A DNA stretch of 64,000 bases from positions 40,013 through 104,012 of the forward strand of contig CBFHLY010000007.1 of the NCBI GenBank assembly GCA_965656785.1, in the 5' to 3' direction. Within the stretch, counting starts at the first letter, position 1. Each line of letters starts with the position of its first letter. Positions 42,259 to 51,091 of the stretch are shown one piece after another. Both the position numbers and the translations under genes were made by a program. The notes under the pieces are model-generated. The model had not been told where the DNA came from. It worked only from the letters and a program-made list of their open reading frames with translations, and did no database searches. The stretch comes from JALQTD01 sp965656785 (GTDB taxonomy: Bacteria; Bacteroidota; Bacteroidia; Flavobacteriales_D; Sanyastnellaceae).

Positions 42259-43236
42259 ATGTCGGGATTTATTTACTGGTATAAATCGAGGGCTGGAATT
42301 GGTGATCGCCTGCATCACATTGTTCAACTCATGGAGCTCTCGGAACGTTATGACGCTCCCTTTGTGGTCGATATGCGAGATGGCATGTTCGGAGATTTGG
42401 GCGAGGATGTGTTCAGCAAATGGTTCACGACACCCCATCCGAAATGGATTCGAAATCCTGATTTTGATGGTTTGTTAAACGACTATTCCGGAAGGCTCGT
42501 TCCTCCGCGTCCGCTTTGGTTTGCTCCCACTCCAACCAATCAGAAGCTTTGGAAGCATGTCTTCTTTTGGCAGCAATGGGTCTTTAGAACGTTGGACCTA
42601 TACGAAAAGGGAAAATTTGGTGCGTGGATTCATAAAATCCTGCGCCTGATGGTTCCCATCATGTACGTGCAGGCTCAAGACACGCAACGGGTGGTCTGTG
42701 CGCTGGGATCGGCTGTTCGTCCGAAACGGCACCCTGGATGCATTCACCTCTACCTGGACTGGATTCGCAAGCCCAAATGGAGCAGTGAACGGATGGTTTG
42801 GCCCAACCCTTCCATCATCCACGAAATCGAATCCGCTTGGCGGGACCTCTCGTTTGACCCGTCACATGCCGTGGGCATTCACATTCGGCAAACGGACAAA
42901 ACCCAGAACAATTGGTGGGAAAAGTGGCTTCAGGAATTGGTAACCAACACCCATTCGGTAACAAGTACATTCGTTTTTCTGGCCACCGATTCCCGACGCG
43001 TCCTCGAAGCGTTTCAAAGCGCGCCGTTGAAGCAGCAACTCATTTGCAACCCTTGGCTTGAGCTACCCGATGAAGAAACGCCATTGCATGTCAGCAACTT
43101 CGATGGCGAATGGGTGATAAAAACGGCCCTCTTCGACCTCTGGACATTGGCTCAATGTGGGGATTTCGTGCCTTCAACGGGCAGCAGCTTTTCCCGCGTT
43201 GCAGGGGTCTGGCGGAAGTTTCACAGGACTCACTGA
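42259..43236 (+). CDS. Glycosyltransferase-like protein of the NodZ/FUT8 (GT23) fold
   Basis: The protein has 325 residues and no signal peptide. Three blocks of the GT23 alpha-1,6-fucosyltransferase family can be seen: SRAGIGDRLHHIVQ near the start, VGIHIRQTDKTQNN (about residue 212; the NodZ/FUT8 form is H-x-R-R-T-D-K) and FLATDSRRVLEAF followed by PSTGSSFSRVAG near the end. The second Arg of the HxRR element is Gln here. The predicted reaction is fucosyl transfer from GDP-fucose to a glycan, but donor and acceptor are not shown. It stands alone, with base use less GC-rich than its neighbours, and may be horizontally acquired. Its 3' end overlaps the convergent gene by seven bases. Confidence 0.6.
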   Translation: MSGFIYWYKSRAGIGDRLHHIVQLMELSERYDAPFVVDMRDGMFGDLGEDVFSKWFTTPHPKWIRNPDFDGLLNDYSGRLVPPRPLWFAPTPTNQKLWKHVFFWQQWVFRTLDLYEKGKFGAWIHKILRLMVPIMYVQAQDTQRVVCALGSAVRPKRHPGCIHLYLDWIRKPKWSSERMVWPNPSIIHEIESAWRDLSFDPSHAVGIHIRQTDKTQNNWWEKWLQELVTNTHSVTSTFVFLATDSRRVLEAFQSAPLKQQLICNPWLELPDEETPLHVSNFDGEWVIKTALFDLWTLAQCGDFVPSTGSSFSRVAGVWRKFHRTH

Positions 43237-43922
43237 GCGGAATCAACCACCCCGATCATGACACTGAACGTGCCTCCCTTTTCGATGTCGGAAGCATCGT
43301 CCACGCACATGCGCGAGATGGCGCCGTCGAGGTAAAGGGCTTGCTCGCACCCTTTACCGGCAAAGGCTTCCGCAAAGGCGTAAAACGTGACGGGTTCCGT
43401 TGACAAACCGAACACCGCGCTACCATCAGGGCGCACCCCTACCCCGTTGCGGATGTTGACGTTGGTGGACGCCTCGTTGAAAGCGGGATGAGGACGGCCC
43501 TCGATGAGCAACATGGGGCCGCTTTGGGTGGCTTCTTGCCAAACCATGCCCGCGGCCCCTTCCGTGGTAACGACTTGAAACGCGCCCGATTTGTCCACGC
43601 CGAACACCCCGTTGGGCAGCAGGAAGAAATTGCCTCGCTTGCCGGATTCAAGGTTCAGCGGAAACCGCTCTGCCCCTCCTTCCACAAGCAACCCTACGGG
43701 CGTGCCGTCGGAATGAAACATCCCGCCATTCATGGCCATCGTGACAGATCGGCCTGCGCGCTCTTCAAGCCGATGCAATCCTTCCTCGAACGTCCCCGTT
43801 GGCCGAGCATGCACCACGAACACGTCCGCATGCGGTGAGGCCTCAAACCAACGGATGGTTTGGGTTTGGCCTGCTGATGCAAGCCCTATGAATGCAGCAT
43901 AAATTGTGGTCCGAATCAGCAT
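43230..43922 (-). CDS. Phosphodiester glycosidase-like (DUF2233/NAGPA) exported protein
   Basis: The protein has 230 residues. ATG 43922 overlaps the upstream stop (TGATG), and the N-terminus is a signal-like helix. The NAGPA-fold blocks are MAMNGGMFHSDGTPVGLLVE (about 62-81), WQEATQSGPMLLIEGR, NIRNGVGVRPDGSAVFGLS and ALYLDGAISRM (about 193-203). Family members cleave phosphodiester-linked sugars (uncovering-enzyme type), and bacterial ones have been linked to cell-wall or exopolysaccharide processing. The substrate is unknown. It is co-transcribed with the T9SS protein upstream. Confidence 0.85.
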   Translation of the reverse strand: MLIRTTIYAAFIGLASAGQTQTIRWFEASPHADVFVVHARPTGTFEEGLHRLEERAGRSVTMAMNGGMFHSDGTPVGLLVEGGAERFPLNLESGKRGNFFLLPNGVFGVDKSGAFQVVTTEGAAGMVWQEATQSGPMLLIEGRPHPAFNEASTNVNIRNGVGVRPDGSAVFGLSTEPVTFYAFAEAFAGKGCEQALYLDGAISRMCVDDASDIEKGGTFSVMIGVVDSAQ

Positions 43923-45214
43923 CAATGCGCAAGGTACACCCGTTCGCGCACGAGTGAGCCTTCAGGAGTCAATCCAGCAAGCACGTAAAGTCCCTGCGGC
44001 AAGTGCGGAACCGACGCCCGTGCACCTTGAACCATCGAGGCCCCTACTTGTCGGCCCGAACCATCGAACCACCGCATTTCCGTTCCATGAAGCGACGAAT
44101 TCAACCAAGTCAACTGTTCTCCGGGGCGAATGACGTTGTGCACCAGCCGGCTTTCCCCATTCAGGGCGGCTACCAAGGACGGCTGCGGAGCCCCTACGAG
44201 CTCCACATCATCCAGGCGGAACGTGAGCGGGCCGAAGACGGCCCCGCTGTAGCCGAAATTGAAGAACACCACCGGCAGGTCGTAAGAGGCATTGAAATTG
44301 AGTCCGGGAGTTCCTTCTGTCGGTTGCGAGAAATCGAACTCCAAGGTGTCCCAGCCAACGGTTTGGGTGGTGGTCAGGGTTTGGGCGAACACCGCGGGAT
44401 CGTCTTTGTCTTCGACCTTCATCAGAATCGGCAACGCCACATCGGGGGACCAAATCCGCGCCCGGATGACTTGATTTTCGGTAGAAAACGGAATGGGATT
44501 TTCCAGTCCATTGCGGTTGGTCAACACCACTCCGCTGTAATCCAGGGCCAATCCCGTCTTCAGAACTTCCAAGACGGTATTGCCTGCCTCCTGGGGGTCT
44601 TCCGCCAGCCAAACCGCTGAGCCCTCGAACCCAAATGGATGGTAATAAATGCCCTCATCATCCCACGTAAGGGGCAAAGCGGGGCTGTCGAGGTCCCCAT
44701 CCGCATCGAACCAACTGATGTCGTCCAAGTAAAAGGTGGAATTCGAAGTGGCGTCGCCTTCGGTGCCTACATCGAGCATGAAGACCAGTCGGTTGTACAA
44801 CCCAGAAGGCATGTTTGAAAAATCCCATTCCAGCACCGTCCATTCGCCCGAAGTGGTGAGCCACGCATCGCGCTCCACCGCTCCTTGCTCGGACTCAAAT
44901 TTGATGCGCATGAACACGTCTGACTCGGGGCTCCACATGCTCATTCGAAGCCCGGACAATTCACCGAAGGTCACTGGAGCATCGAGCGTGAGGTAGCTTC
45001 CCGCCCAAAGGGCTCCAGGTCCACGCACAATTTGGGCGACGGTTGCGCTGCTGTTCACCGCATCCGGTGCTGGATTGGGGACGACCGTTGCTACGCCGCC
45101 GTCGAAATCGGTAAAGTCGGCGGTGGTCGGAGTGGACTCGAAGTCGCAGGGCAATGAGATTTGGCCCCACAACGGGAGCGCGCTCATCGCAAACACCAAA
45201 GAGAAGAATTTCAT
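43922..45214 (-). CDS. T9SS-secreted protein with two carbohydrate-binding-like domains
   Basis: The protein has 430 residues. ATG 45214 gives a signal peptide (MKFFSLVFAMSALPLWGQ). Two similar beta-sandwich segments (about 22-160 and 165-335) share a pattern of LRMSMWSPESDVFMRIKFE / IRARIWSPDVALPILMKVE and a late FYLDDISWF / FRLDDVELV strand. These are like the carbohydrate-binding modules found with GH16 enzymes in Bacteroidota. The C-terminus is a type A sorting domain (RWFDGSGRQVGASM, LPQGLYVLAGL). A TACCTTGT box ends four bases before the ATG. Confidence 0.8.
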   Translation of the reverse strand: MKFFSLVFAMSALPLWGQISLPCDFESTPTTADFTDFDGGVATVVPNPAPDAVNSSATVAQIVRGPGALWAGSYLTLDAPVTFGELSGLRMSMWSPESDVFMRIKFESEQGAVERDAWLTTSGEWTVLEWDFSNMPSGLYNRLVFMLDVGTEGDATSNSTFYLDDISWFDADGDLDSPALPLTWDDEGIYYHPFGFEGSAVWLAEDPQEAGNTVLEVLKTGLALDYSGVVLTNRNGLENPIPFSTENQVIRARIWSPDVALPILMKVEDKDDPAVFAQTLTTTQTVGWDTLEFDFSQPTEGTPGLNFNASYDLPVVFFNFGYSGAVFGPLTFRLDDVELVGAPQPSLVAALNGESRLVHNVIRPGEQLTWLNSSLHGTEMRWFDGSGRQVGASMVQGARASVPHLPQGLYVLAGLTPEGSLVRERVYLAH

Positions 45215-45266
45215 GCGCACAAGGTAGGTCATCGGCTCCTGTGACCTCCCCTACATTGCCTGCACA

Positions 45267-46526
45267 TCAGGGCACCAACAGCCGGCTCCTCCATTCCCAA
45301 GCCCCCACTTCCACCACATACCAGCCGCTGCGCAACGTTTCAAGATTCAGCACATCGGAGCTTCCTAGGCCGTTGAATTCCAACACAACACGACCTTGAG
45401 CGTCCATCACGCGAGCGGTCCAGGCGGTTCCTTCGGCTTGGCGATTGACCAGGTGAACGGTGCCGGAGGTGGCTGGATTGGGGTACAGGCGCACATCGGC
45501 GGTGGAAACAACCGGCACCTCGGTGGTGTAATCGTATTCCCCACATTGGGCTGGGTAATTGCTGCACAGCCACGTTGAAAGGGCGCCCGATACGGTCGAA
45601 AGGGTCAGGTCGTAGGCTGCGGCGTCGGCGACATGGGGAACGTGGTCGGCGCCCTCGATGGGAACGAAGCAATGCGTCAGCCCGACCGCCTCGGCCTGCT
45701 GATGAACGACCGAGCTTCCATCAACTTGAGTGACAGGAAAGCCCATCAGCGACACCATGTCCGAACCAAATGGTACCGTGGCGTCCGCAGTGCCATGAAC
45801 GGAAACCACCGGCTCGTCTCCCGCGGCAATCCAATCGGAATTCTTCAAGGCTCCGCAAATGTTGAAGATCCCGGCCACATCCGAGCTCACGCCAGGATTG
45901 CCCGAAAGCCCTTCGAGTCCGCCACCGAGCCCGGGAAGGCTTTGGTCAATGTTCGCGGGGATTTCGGTTTCCTGATCGACAAATGCGTGGTGCAGGGCGA
46001 TGAAACCTCCTGCTGAAACCCCGCCGAGAAAGATTCGGTCGGGGTCAATGCCCCATGGATTGCCTCCGTCGAGCGCGCTTTGGCGGAAGTAGCGAATGGC
46101 CGCACGTCCATCGTGCACCCCACGCCAAACTGCCCGGACCAGTTCATTCTCCAAATCAAGCAGGTTGGCCACCCCCAATCGGTAGGAAATGGAAGCCACC
46201 GCGTAGCCCATGCGCGCCAAGTCCTCACAAAGTGGAACGACATCTGCTCCATCGTTCGATCCGGCCAAGAAAAACCCACCGTGCGCGATGATGATGAGTG
46301 GACGATCGGTTTCAAGGGAGCCGGTGGCTTCGTAGAAATCAAACACCAAATCCTCATCGACGCCGAACGCGTTGAGGTTGGAACCATACGGGTGGTCGTA
46401 CGACACCGACGTGTTTTCGAAGGCAGAAGTGTAGCGATAGCGAATTCCATCACAACCGGATTGGGAGTGGCCGGCTGAGCTGAGGAGCAATGAAGCTGCA
46501 ACGGCGAAGGTGTTTCTTGCTTTCAT
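45267..46526 (-). CDS. T9SS-secreted alpha/beta-hydrolase (carboxylesterase-like)
   Basis: The protein has 419 residues with a signal peptide (MKARNTFAVAASLLLSSAGHSQ). The hydrolase domain has the oxyanion HGGFF motif (IIAHGGFFLAGSNDG, about 80-94), nucleophile elbow GGVSAGGFIALHH (about 168-180) and later Asp/His (VHGTADATVPF, EGADHVPHV). This arrangement is that of the hormone-sensitive-lipase/BD-FAE-like esterases. The C-terminus is a type A T9SS domain (LYPNPATSGTVHL to GWYVVEVG). It may deacylate polysaccharides outside the cell. A TACTTTGT box ends four bases before the ATG. Confidence 0.87.
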   Translation of the reverse strand: MKARNTFAVAASLLLSSAGHSQSGCDGIRYRYTSAFENTSVSYDHPYGSNLNAFGVDEDLVFDFYEATGSLETDRPLIIIAHGGFFLAGSNDGADVVPLCEDLARMGYAVASISYRLGVANLLDLENELVRAVWRGVHDGRAAIRYFRQSALDGGNPWGIDPDRIFLGGVSAGGFIALHHAFVDQETEIPANIDQSLPGLGGGLEGLSGNPGVSSDVAGIFNICGALKNSDWIAAGDEPVVSVHGTADATVPFGSDMVSLMGFPVTQVDGSSVVHQQAEAVGLTHCFVPIEGADHVPHVADAAAYDLTLSTVSGALSTWLCSNYPAQCGEYDYTTEVPVVSTADVRLYPNPATSGTVHLVNRQAEGTAWTARVMDAQGRVVLEFNGLGSSDVLNLETLRSGWYVVEVGAWEWRSRLLVP

Positions 46527-46796
46527 GTGTACAAAGTACCCAAGTTTTCTCGAACCTCAACTCATCCCAGAAATTCCCCCCTACTTTTCAACAGGCGATG
46601 CGATTCGCTTCACTCGATCCGTCCAACCCCGAAGGATGCCAACATGTGCAAAACGTTCAGCGCCTGAATTTCCCTCACGGAAGAAGGCCAAGGGATGCCC
46701 CCCTGCACCGAAAGTAAGCGCCACCTGGACCGCGATTTGCTGGAATCATTCATTTCCATCGCTGCCTGATGCATGACTCAATTCCACTTCACCCAG

Positions 46797-46867
46797 AGAC
46801 CTTTCTTCATGGTCAGGTCTGAAGAAAGGCAACAAATCCGGTACTCAATCGAGCACCGGCTTTGTTG
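46797..46867. other. Two adjacent hairpins in a 357-base gene-free region
   Basis: The region 46527-46883 holds no convincing gene. CCTTTCTTC (46800-46808) pairs perfectly with GAAGAAAGG (46821-46829). Directly next to it CAACAAA-CCGGT-CTC (from 46830) pairs with GAG-ACCGG-TTTGTTG (to 46867) with two mismatches. AGACCT (46797-46802) and AGGTCT (46815-46820) can form an alternative stem that excludes the first one. The second hairpin lies 16 bases past the CBS gene stop and could end that transcript. Confidence 0.5.
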
Positions 46868-46883
46868 ACACGTTCAGGATGTC

Positions 46884-47297
46884 TCAATACTGATCCGACA
46901 AGTACTTCAGCAAATCCGTGGTGGTCACAATGCCCGCCAATTCCTCGCCCTTCAAGACGGGCAGCGCATGAAATTCATTGGCCGCGAGCACATCCGTGAC
47001 CTCGTGAATGGTGGAGGTTTCTTGCACGGTGGTGAGGTCCTTCGTCATCACCTGCTCAATCGTCAACGCATCGTACAACGCGGTCGTCAAGCCTTCTCCT
47101 TCGAAATCGTTGACAAAGCTGATTTTCTGCAAATCGGTGCGGCTGATCATTCCGATGACTTGCTTACCTGACACCACTGGAATGTGGCGAATGTGCTTCT
47201 GCTTCAGCAATTCTTCAACATCACGGATTTTCTGCGTTTTGTTGACCGTCACAACGTCTGCCGTCATGATCGTGCTCACGGGAGTGCGCTTTTTCAT
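46884..47297 (-). CDS. Tandem CBS-domain protein
   Basis: The protein has 137 residues and is just two CBS motifs (about 6-58 and 76-134) joined by a short linker (VNDFEGEGLTTALYDALTIE). Each CBS unit has the expected beta-strand-helix pattern (HIRHIPVVSGKQVIGMISRTDL; and EFHALPVLKGEELAGIVTTTDL, both given here only by their core). A pair of CBS motifs binds adenosine nucleotides and acts as an energy sensor. Stand-alone forms regulate partner proteins not identifiable here. Confidence 0.92.
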   Translation of the reverse strand: MKKRTPVSTIMTADVVTVNKTQKIRDVEELLKQKHIRHIPVVSGKQVIGMISRTDLQKISFVNDFEGEGLTTALYDALTIEQVMTKDLTTVQETSTIHEVTDVLAANEFHALPVLKGEELAGIVTTTDLLKYLSDQY

Positions 47298-47413
47298 TTC
47301 AATGAAGTTTTGGGTTCGTTTTTCAGTCCAAACCTACTCCCTCCCTCACCGCTACCACCTGACCAAAGACCGCTCTCCTGCCCGACAAACCTAACCTCGG
47401 TCAGCTAAACGAT

Positions 47414-47983
47414 TCACCCCTCAATTTCCAATCCCCAGCGAATCAACAACCCGGGCAACGCGTCTCGATCCACTTTCATGCCCATCACCCGATTCAGGGT
47501 CGGATCCAATTCCAATCCCGTCACCCCGCTGAATCGCGCGCCCTTCAGTCGGGTATCCTCAAATCGGGCGCCTGTCAAATTCACCCCCTCGAATTCGGTG
47601 CCATCGCACACAGCTCCCGTGAAATCGCATTCCCTCAACGACCCGCCGACAAACCCCGACCGGGACAAATCGCACCCATTCCAACTCCCCAAATCCAGCG
47701 CGCAATCGGTCATGCGAACCGCAAAGAGCAAGCGCTCGCATGCCTCCCACAGCACGCCCAGGGCCTTGCAGCGTTCAAAGGTGCCACCCTGAAAGCTCGT
47801 GCCAATGACCTTCGCGTTGGAAAAATCGCATCCCACAAAGGAGCAATCGGTGAACCGACGCCGCCCGAGGTTCGCCTCCGTGAAGTCGCAATCGATGAAT
47901 GTGCACCCTTCGCACCGATGGGGTACGGGCGTTGCCTTGTTGAAGCGCACGCCTTCAAATCGTTCATCATCCGCATATTCCAT
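47414..47983 (-). CDS. Pentapeptide-repeat protein
   Basis: The protein has 189 residues with the A(D/N)LxX-type pentapeptide pattern visible through its length (CTFIDCDFTEANLGRRRF, CSFVGCDFSNAKVIGTSF, GSLRECDFTGAVCDGTEF, VNLTGARFEDTRLKGARF). It forms a right-handed quadrilateral beta helix. A central non-repeat stretch (about 75-95) and the overall length resemble Qnr/McbG-like DNA-mimic proteins that protect gyrase. Such a role is only one option for this wide family. It is divergent from the FemAB-like gene. Confidence 0.88.
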   Translation of the reverse strand: MEYADDERFEGVRFNKATPVPHRCEGCTFIDCDFTEANLGRRRFTDCSFVGCDFSNAKVIGTSFQGGTFERCKALGVLWEACERLLFAVRMTDCALDLGSWNGCDLSRSGFVGGSLRECDFTGAVCDGTEFEGVNLTGARFEDTRLKGARFSGVTGLELDPTLNRVMGMKVDRDALPGLLIRWGLEIEG

Positions 47984-48020
47984 GCGGTGAAATTACGTCG
48001 ATGGTCTGTAAATTCGGGGC

Positions 48021-48869
48021 GTGGACGGATGCGTCAATGCATGCTCTGCCTCCTGGGCTGCGGGCTTGAGCGCCCCGCTTGTTCGCGGACCTTTTGGCTG
48101 CGTACAGACCGCGCGTGTTCAAGGAGTTCGAGCCCTCGTCACGCCACAATGGGCGCTGGATGTGGGAATGCCTGGAGCGCTCTGGGAAGACCGGCATGAG
48201 GAAGCAATCGTCGGTGCCATGGCGGAATCGCGGGCTCGGTTGGTGGTGGTAGATCTTCCGGCAGGCGTGGACACGACCGTTCATCTTCCGCGCCTTGGGC
48301 ACTTCCAAGAACGCCATACGAGGCGAGCCCTTTTGTCCATGGACCTGCCATCGACCCGTCGCAAACAGGTTCGACGGGCCGGACGGGCGGGGCTGACCTT
48401 TGAGCAGGATGGAACGGATTTGGATCGGTTAGTGGCGTTGCACCAGGGCGCACGCGAGCGCAAGTCCATCCCGTCCGATGGGGCCGCGCTGGGCACCTTG
48501 CTTCACCACCTGTTGCAGGAGCCCGGAACCCGCATGCACTTTGTTCGAAATGAGGAGGGACAGCGCATTGCAGGAGGGGTGTTCTTGCGCACCGGTCCGG
48601 GAACCGTGCTGTATGCCTTCGGTGGCGCTGAGCGTTCCGAAGTGTCGGGTTTGGCTACGGTGCTGCTGCTGGCGCGCTCCATGGAATGCGCCGCGAACGA
48701 TGGGGCCGAGGACTTCGATTTCGGGGGCTCGCAAGACCCCGGGGTGGATCGATTTTATGCAGAATTTGGCGGAGAGCGCATTCCCAAATGGCGGTATGTC
48801 TTGTCCGCCCCAGGATGGACTTGGTGGTGGAAATGGCGACGGCCAGATTTGTTCAACGCACCAACGTGA
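48021..48869 (+). CDS. FemAB/GNAT-like acyltransferase
   Basis: The protein has 282 residues. The second half matches the FemAB/Acetyltransf_6 pattern: RRKQVRRAGRAGLTFEQD, an acceptor region, AGGVFLRTGPGTVLYAFGGA and the signature DFDFGGSQDPGVDRFYAEFG (about 232-251). Such proteins transfer aminoacyl or acyl groups onto cell-wall or cell-surface precursors. The natural substrate cannot be told. The gene overlaps the convergent gliding-type gene by 17 bases. Confidence 0.78.
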   Translation: MDGCVNACSASWAAGLSAPLVRGPFGCVQTARVQGVRALVTPQWALDVGMPGALWEDRHEEAIVGAMAESRARLVVVDLPAGVDTTVHLPRLGHFQERHTRRALLSMDLPSTRRKQVRRAGRAGLTFEQDGTDLDRLVALHQGARERKSIPSDGAALGTLLHHLLQEPGTRMHFVRNEEGQRIAGGVFLRTGPGTVLYAFGGAERSEVSGLATVLLLARSMECAANDGAEDFDFGGSQDPGVDRFYAEFGGERIPKWRYVLSAPGWTWWWKWRRPDLFNAPT

Positions 48870-51054
48870 CCTCACCTTGGTACTGGAAAGGCGTGGTCGC
48901 ACACGCATGCTGGGATTCCAAAATGACGTAATAAGTCCCCTCAGAAGCGTCCTTGCCCCACCACCCCGCTAAGGCCTCGTCCGTTTCGAACACCAGCGTT
49001 CCCCAGCGGTTGTAAACTGCCAAGTGGTGCAACGAAAAGCTGCTGTTTGTCAACCCATTGACCGGAACCCCATCGGGCGTTCGATAATCCAATTCAAACC
49101 GCTCGTTCTTCCCATCGTTGTTGGGAGAAAACACGTTAGGAACCACGTAGCTGACCTCCGACAACGGAGCCAACGCTTCCACCTCCAACGGCACTTGAAC
49201 GGTCAGATCGCAACCGGCATGGTACAAACTCACCACCCCGGACTGCACCCCCGGCTCCTCAAACATCAAAACGACTGGCGAACCTTCTAGGGCTTCCGGA
49301 CCCGGAAAATCCCACGTCAAGCCGTCGGCAGGTTGCCCGAGGTACGTCACCTGAACCCGGCTCGTGTCATCGCATGAAACCACAGGACGTATATCAAATG
49401 CCGGGTCGAACGGATCCAACGGATATACGCTGAAGGATTCCCATGCCGTATCCGCGCAAGCGGTTCCCCCTCCTGCAATCGATTGGATGACATACGGACC
49501 AAACTCGGGATAGACGTGGACGGGATTGGGCCCCGTTCCCGACGTGCCATCCCCAAACGACCACGTAAACGGCCCGAGATTCGGTTGTTCATTCGCGAAC
49601 TCAACCGTCAATCCTCGGCAGGGAGGCGTGAGCACCTCAAAGTCGGCATCGGGAAGGGCCTCAAGCTGGAGCGTCAGTTGGTCGGACTCCACGCATCCGA
49701 AGGATTCCGTGATGAGCTGCAAGGTGGACGCACCTCCAGCGGGCAACAGCACGCCATCGGGCGTTCCTCCAGCAAACTGGTCGGGTTCCGCGCCACTGCC
49801 AAAGACCCAATCCACCGAAGCCCCTTCTGGCAATCCAGAGGGCGCCGTCAGTTCCACCCACCACCCGCCCTGGGTGCATTCCGGCTCAGCGGCCCCCAGG
49901 TCCACGGTCCACGGTTCTTGCGCCTGAATGGTGAAACTGGTTTCGCCGGAGCAATCGCCGTTCGTGTAGGAGAGTTCAACTTCGTAAATCCCCGGTGCTG
50001 GAAACGCAACAACCGGCTCGGGCTCTGTGCTCGTCCCGTCAGGTCCCGCAAAACCAAAATCCCACGCATAGCTTTCTGCGGGATTGCTGGTTTGGACAAA
50101 AGCCACTTCAAGCCCATCGCACGGCTCGATCCCAGCGTAAAAGGGAGCCGACAGCGCGCAGGACACCACATCCAACGTAAAGTCGCGCAAAATGGAATTG
50201 ATGAGGACGCCATCCCGCCACTCTTCTACGCACACCCCGATGGCGTACTTGCCGAGGCCCGAGGGCATGCCCGTGAGCAGTCCCGTTAGGGGATCAATCG
50301 CAATGCCCAAGGTGGATTGGATGGGGGCGGACGCATCGAACCCCGCGGACCACGTCACTTCTGTGAACGGCGGTCCCAAAGGCGGAACCGGAATGGGCGC
50401 CAGCGGCGTAGCGCCGATGTAGATGGAACACACGTGATACGCCAACGAATCCCCGTCCGGGTCCACTGCAGAATTGTCCAATTCAAAGGCCAAGTTGTTG
50501 CAAACGAAGGCTTGAGGAAGTTGGGAAAACACAGGGGAAGAGTTCGGCTCCTCCACCAATGCGGTGCCCGGAATCTCCGTCAACAGCGTAAACCCCTGGT
50601 CCTGAGGAGTGATTAAGTTGACGATTGCTGGAGAGCGGCAGCACCGTTGGTAGCTGAGCACGTAATTGCCCGAGGTCGGCGGCAGGGTGATCGTGAACAG
50701 GTACTCACCGCGCTCAATGCATAGGTCTTCCGGCAATTCCGCGCAGGAGTTGGGATCTTCCGGCAGGATGTTTTGAATGAGGGATGGATCCAAATTCGAT
50801 TGGTGGTTGGAAACCAACGAACCGTTCAGGTAAACGCCGAGTGAGGCCACCAGGTCGAAATCCGTTTGGTTCGTATTCGCGGAAGAGCAATCCCGATAAA
50901 TCGCAACGCGCACTTCATACGTGTGCCATCCGGAGCCATTGATTCCAACATGCGTGTAGGTCATCTCCCCGCCCATAAGGTGCGTTGCACCGGCCCAAAG
51001 CGGCATGAACATCACCAACAGGCTGCCGAATAAACCGATGAAATTCCTGACCAT
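48853..51054 (-). CDS. T9SS type B secreted protein with PKD domains (gliding-associated C-terminal domain)
   Basis: The protein has 733 residues. ATG 51054 (MVRNFIGLFGSLLVMFMPLWAGA) gives a good signal peptide; an ATG 39 bases upstream is possible. After an N-terminal region seen in many Bacteroidota surface proteins (THLMGGEMTYTHVG, VRVAIYRDCS, YVLSYQRCCRSPAIVNLI) come several PKD-like modules (YAWDFGFAGPDG, FTWSFGDGTSGTGPNPVHVY). The C-terminus is the type B sorting domain: VPNVFSPNNDGKNERFEL, YNRWGTLVFE and GTYYVILE. It is probably displayed or released at the cell surface. It diverges from the GWxTD gene with only 37 bases between. Confidence 0.9.
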   Translation of the reverse strand: MVRNFIGLFGSLLVMFMPLWAGATHLMGGEMTYTHVGINGSGWHTYEVRVAIYRDCSSANTNQTDFDLVASLGVYLNGSLVSNHQSNLDPSLIQNILPEDPNSCAELPEDLCIERGEYLFTITLPPTSGNYVLSYQRCCRSPAIVNLITPQDQGFTLLTEIPGTALVEEPNSSPVFSQLPQAFVCNNLAFELDNSAVDPDGDSLAYHVCSIYIGATPLAPIPVPPLGPPFTEVTWSAGFDASAPIQSTLGIAIDPLTGLLTGMPSGLGKYAIGVCVEEWRDGVLINSILRDFTLDVVSCALSAPFYAGIEPCDGLEVAFVQTSNPAESYAWDFGFAGPDGTSTEPEPVVAFPAPGIYEVELSYTNGDCSGETSFTIQAQEPWTVDLGAAEPECTQGGWWVELTAPSGLPEGASVDWVFGSGAEPDQFAGGTPDGVLLPAGGASTLQLITESFGCVESDQLTLQLEALPDADFEVLTPPCRGLTVEFANEQPNLGPFTWSFGDGTSGTGPNPVHVYPEFGPYVIQSIAGGGTACADTAWESFSVYPLDPFDPAFDIRPVVSCDDTSRVQVTYLGQPADGLTWDFPGPEALEGSPVVLMFEEPGVQSGVVSLYHAGCDLTVQVPLEVEALAPLSEVSYVVPNVFSPNNDGKNERFELDYRTPDGVPVNGLTNSSFSLHHLAVYNRWGTLVFETDEALAGWWGKDASEGTYYVILESQHACATTPFQYQGEVTLVR

Positions 51055-51079
51055 GGCAAGCAATTTATGCACCAACCGG

Positions 51080-51087
51080 TACTTTTG
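51080..51087 (+). promoter_or_regulatory. TAnnTTTG box four bases before ATG
   Basis: TACTTTTG matches the consensus exactly and ends four bases before the ATG at 51092, so the predicted transcription start is at or next to the start codon. No good -33 TTG is seen. Confidence 0.55.
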
Positions 51088-51091
51088 TGAC

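Noticed and set aside
47414..47983. Calling the pentapeptide-repeat protein a Qnr quinolone-resistance determinant
   Set aside because: The family is broad. Length and repeats alone do not show gyrase protection, and the nearby gyrA carries the susceptible residues.
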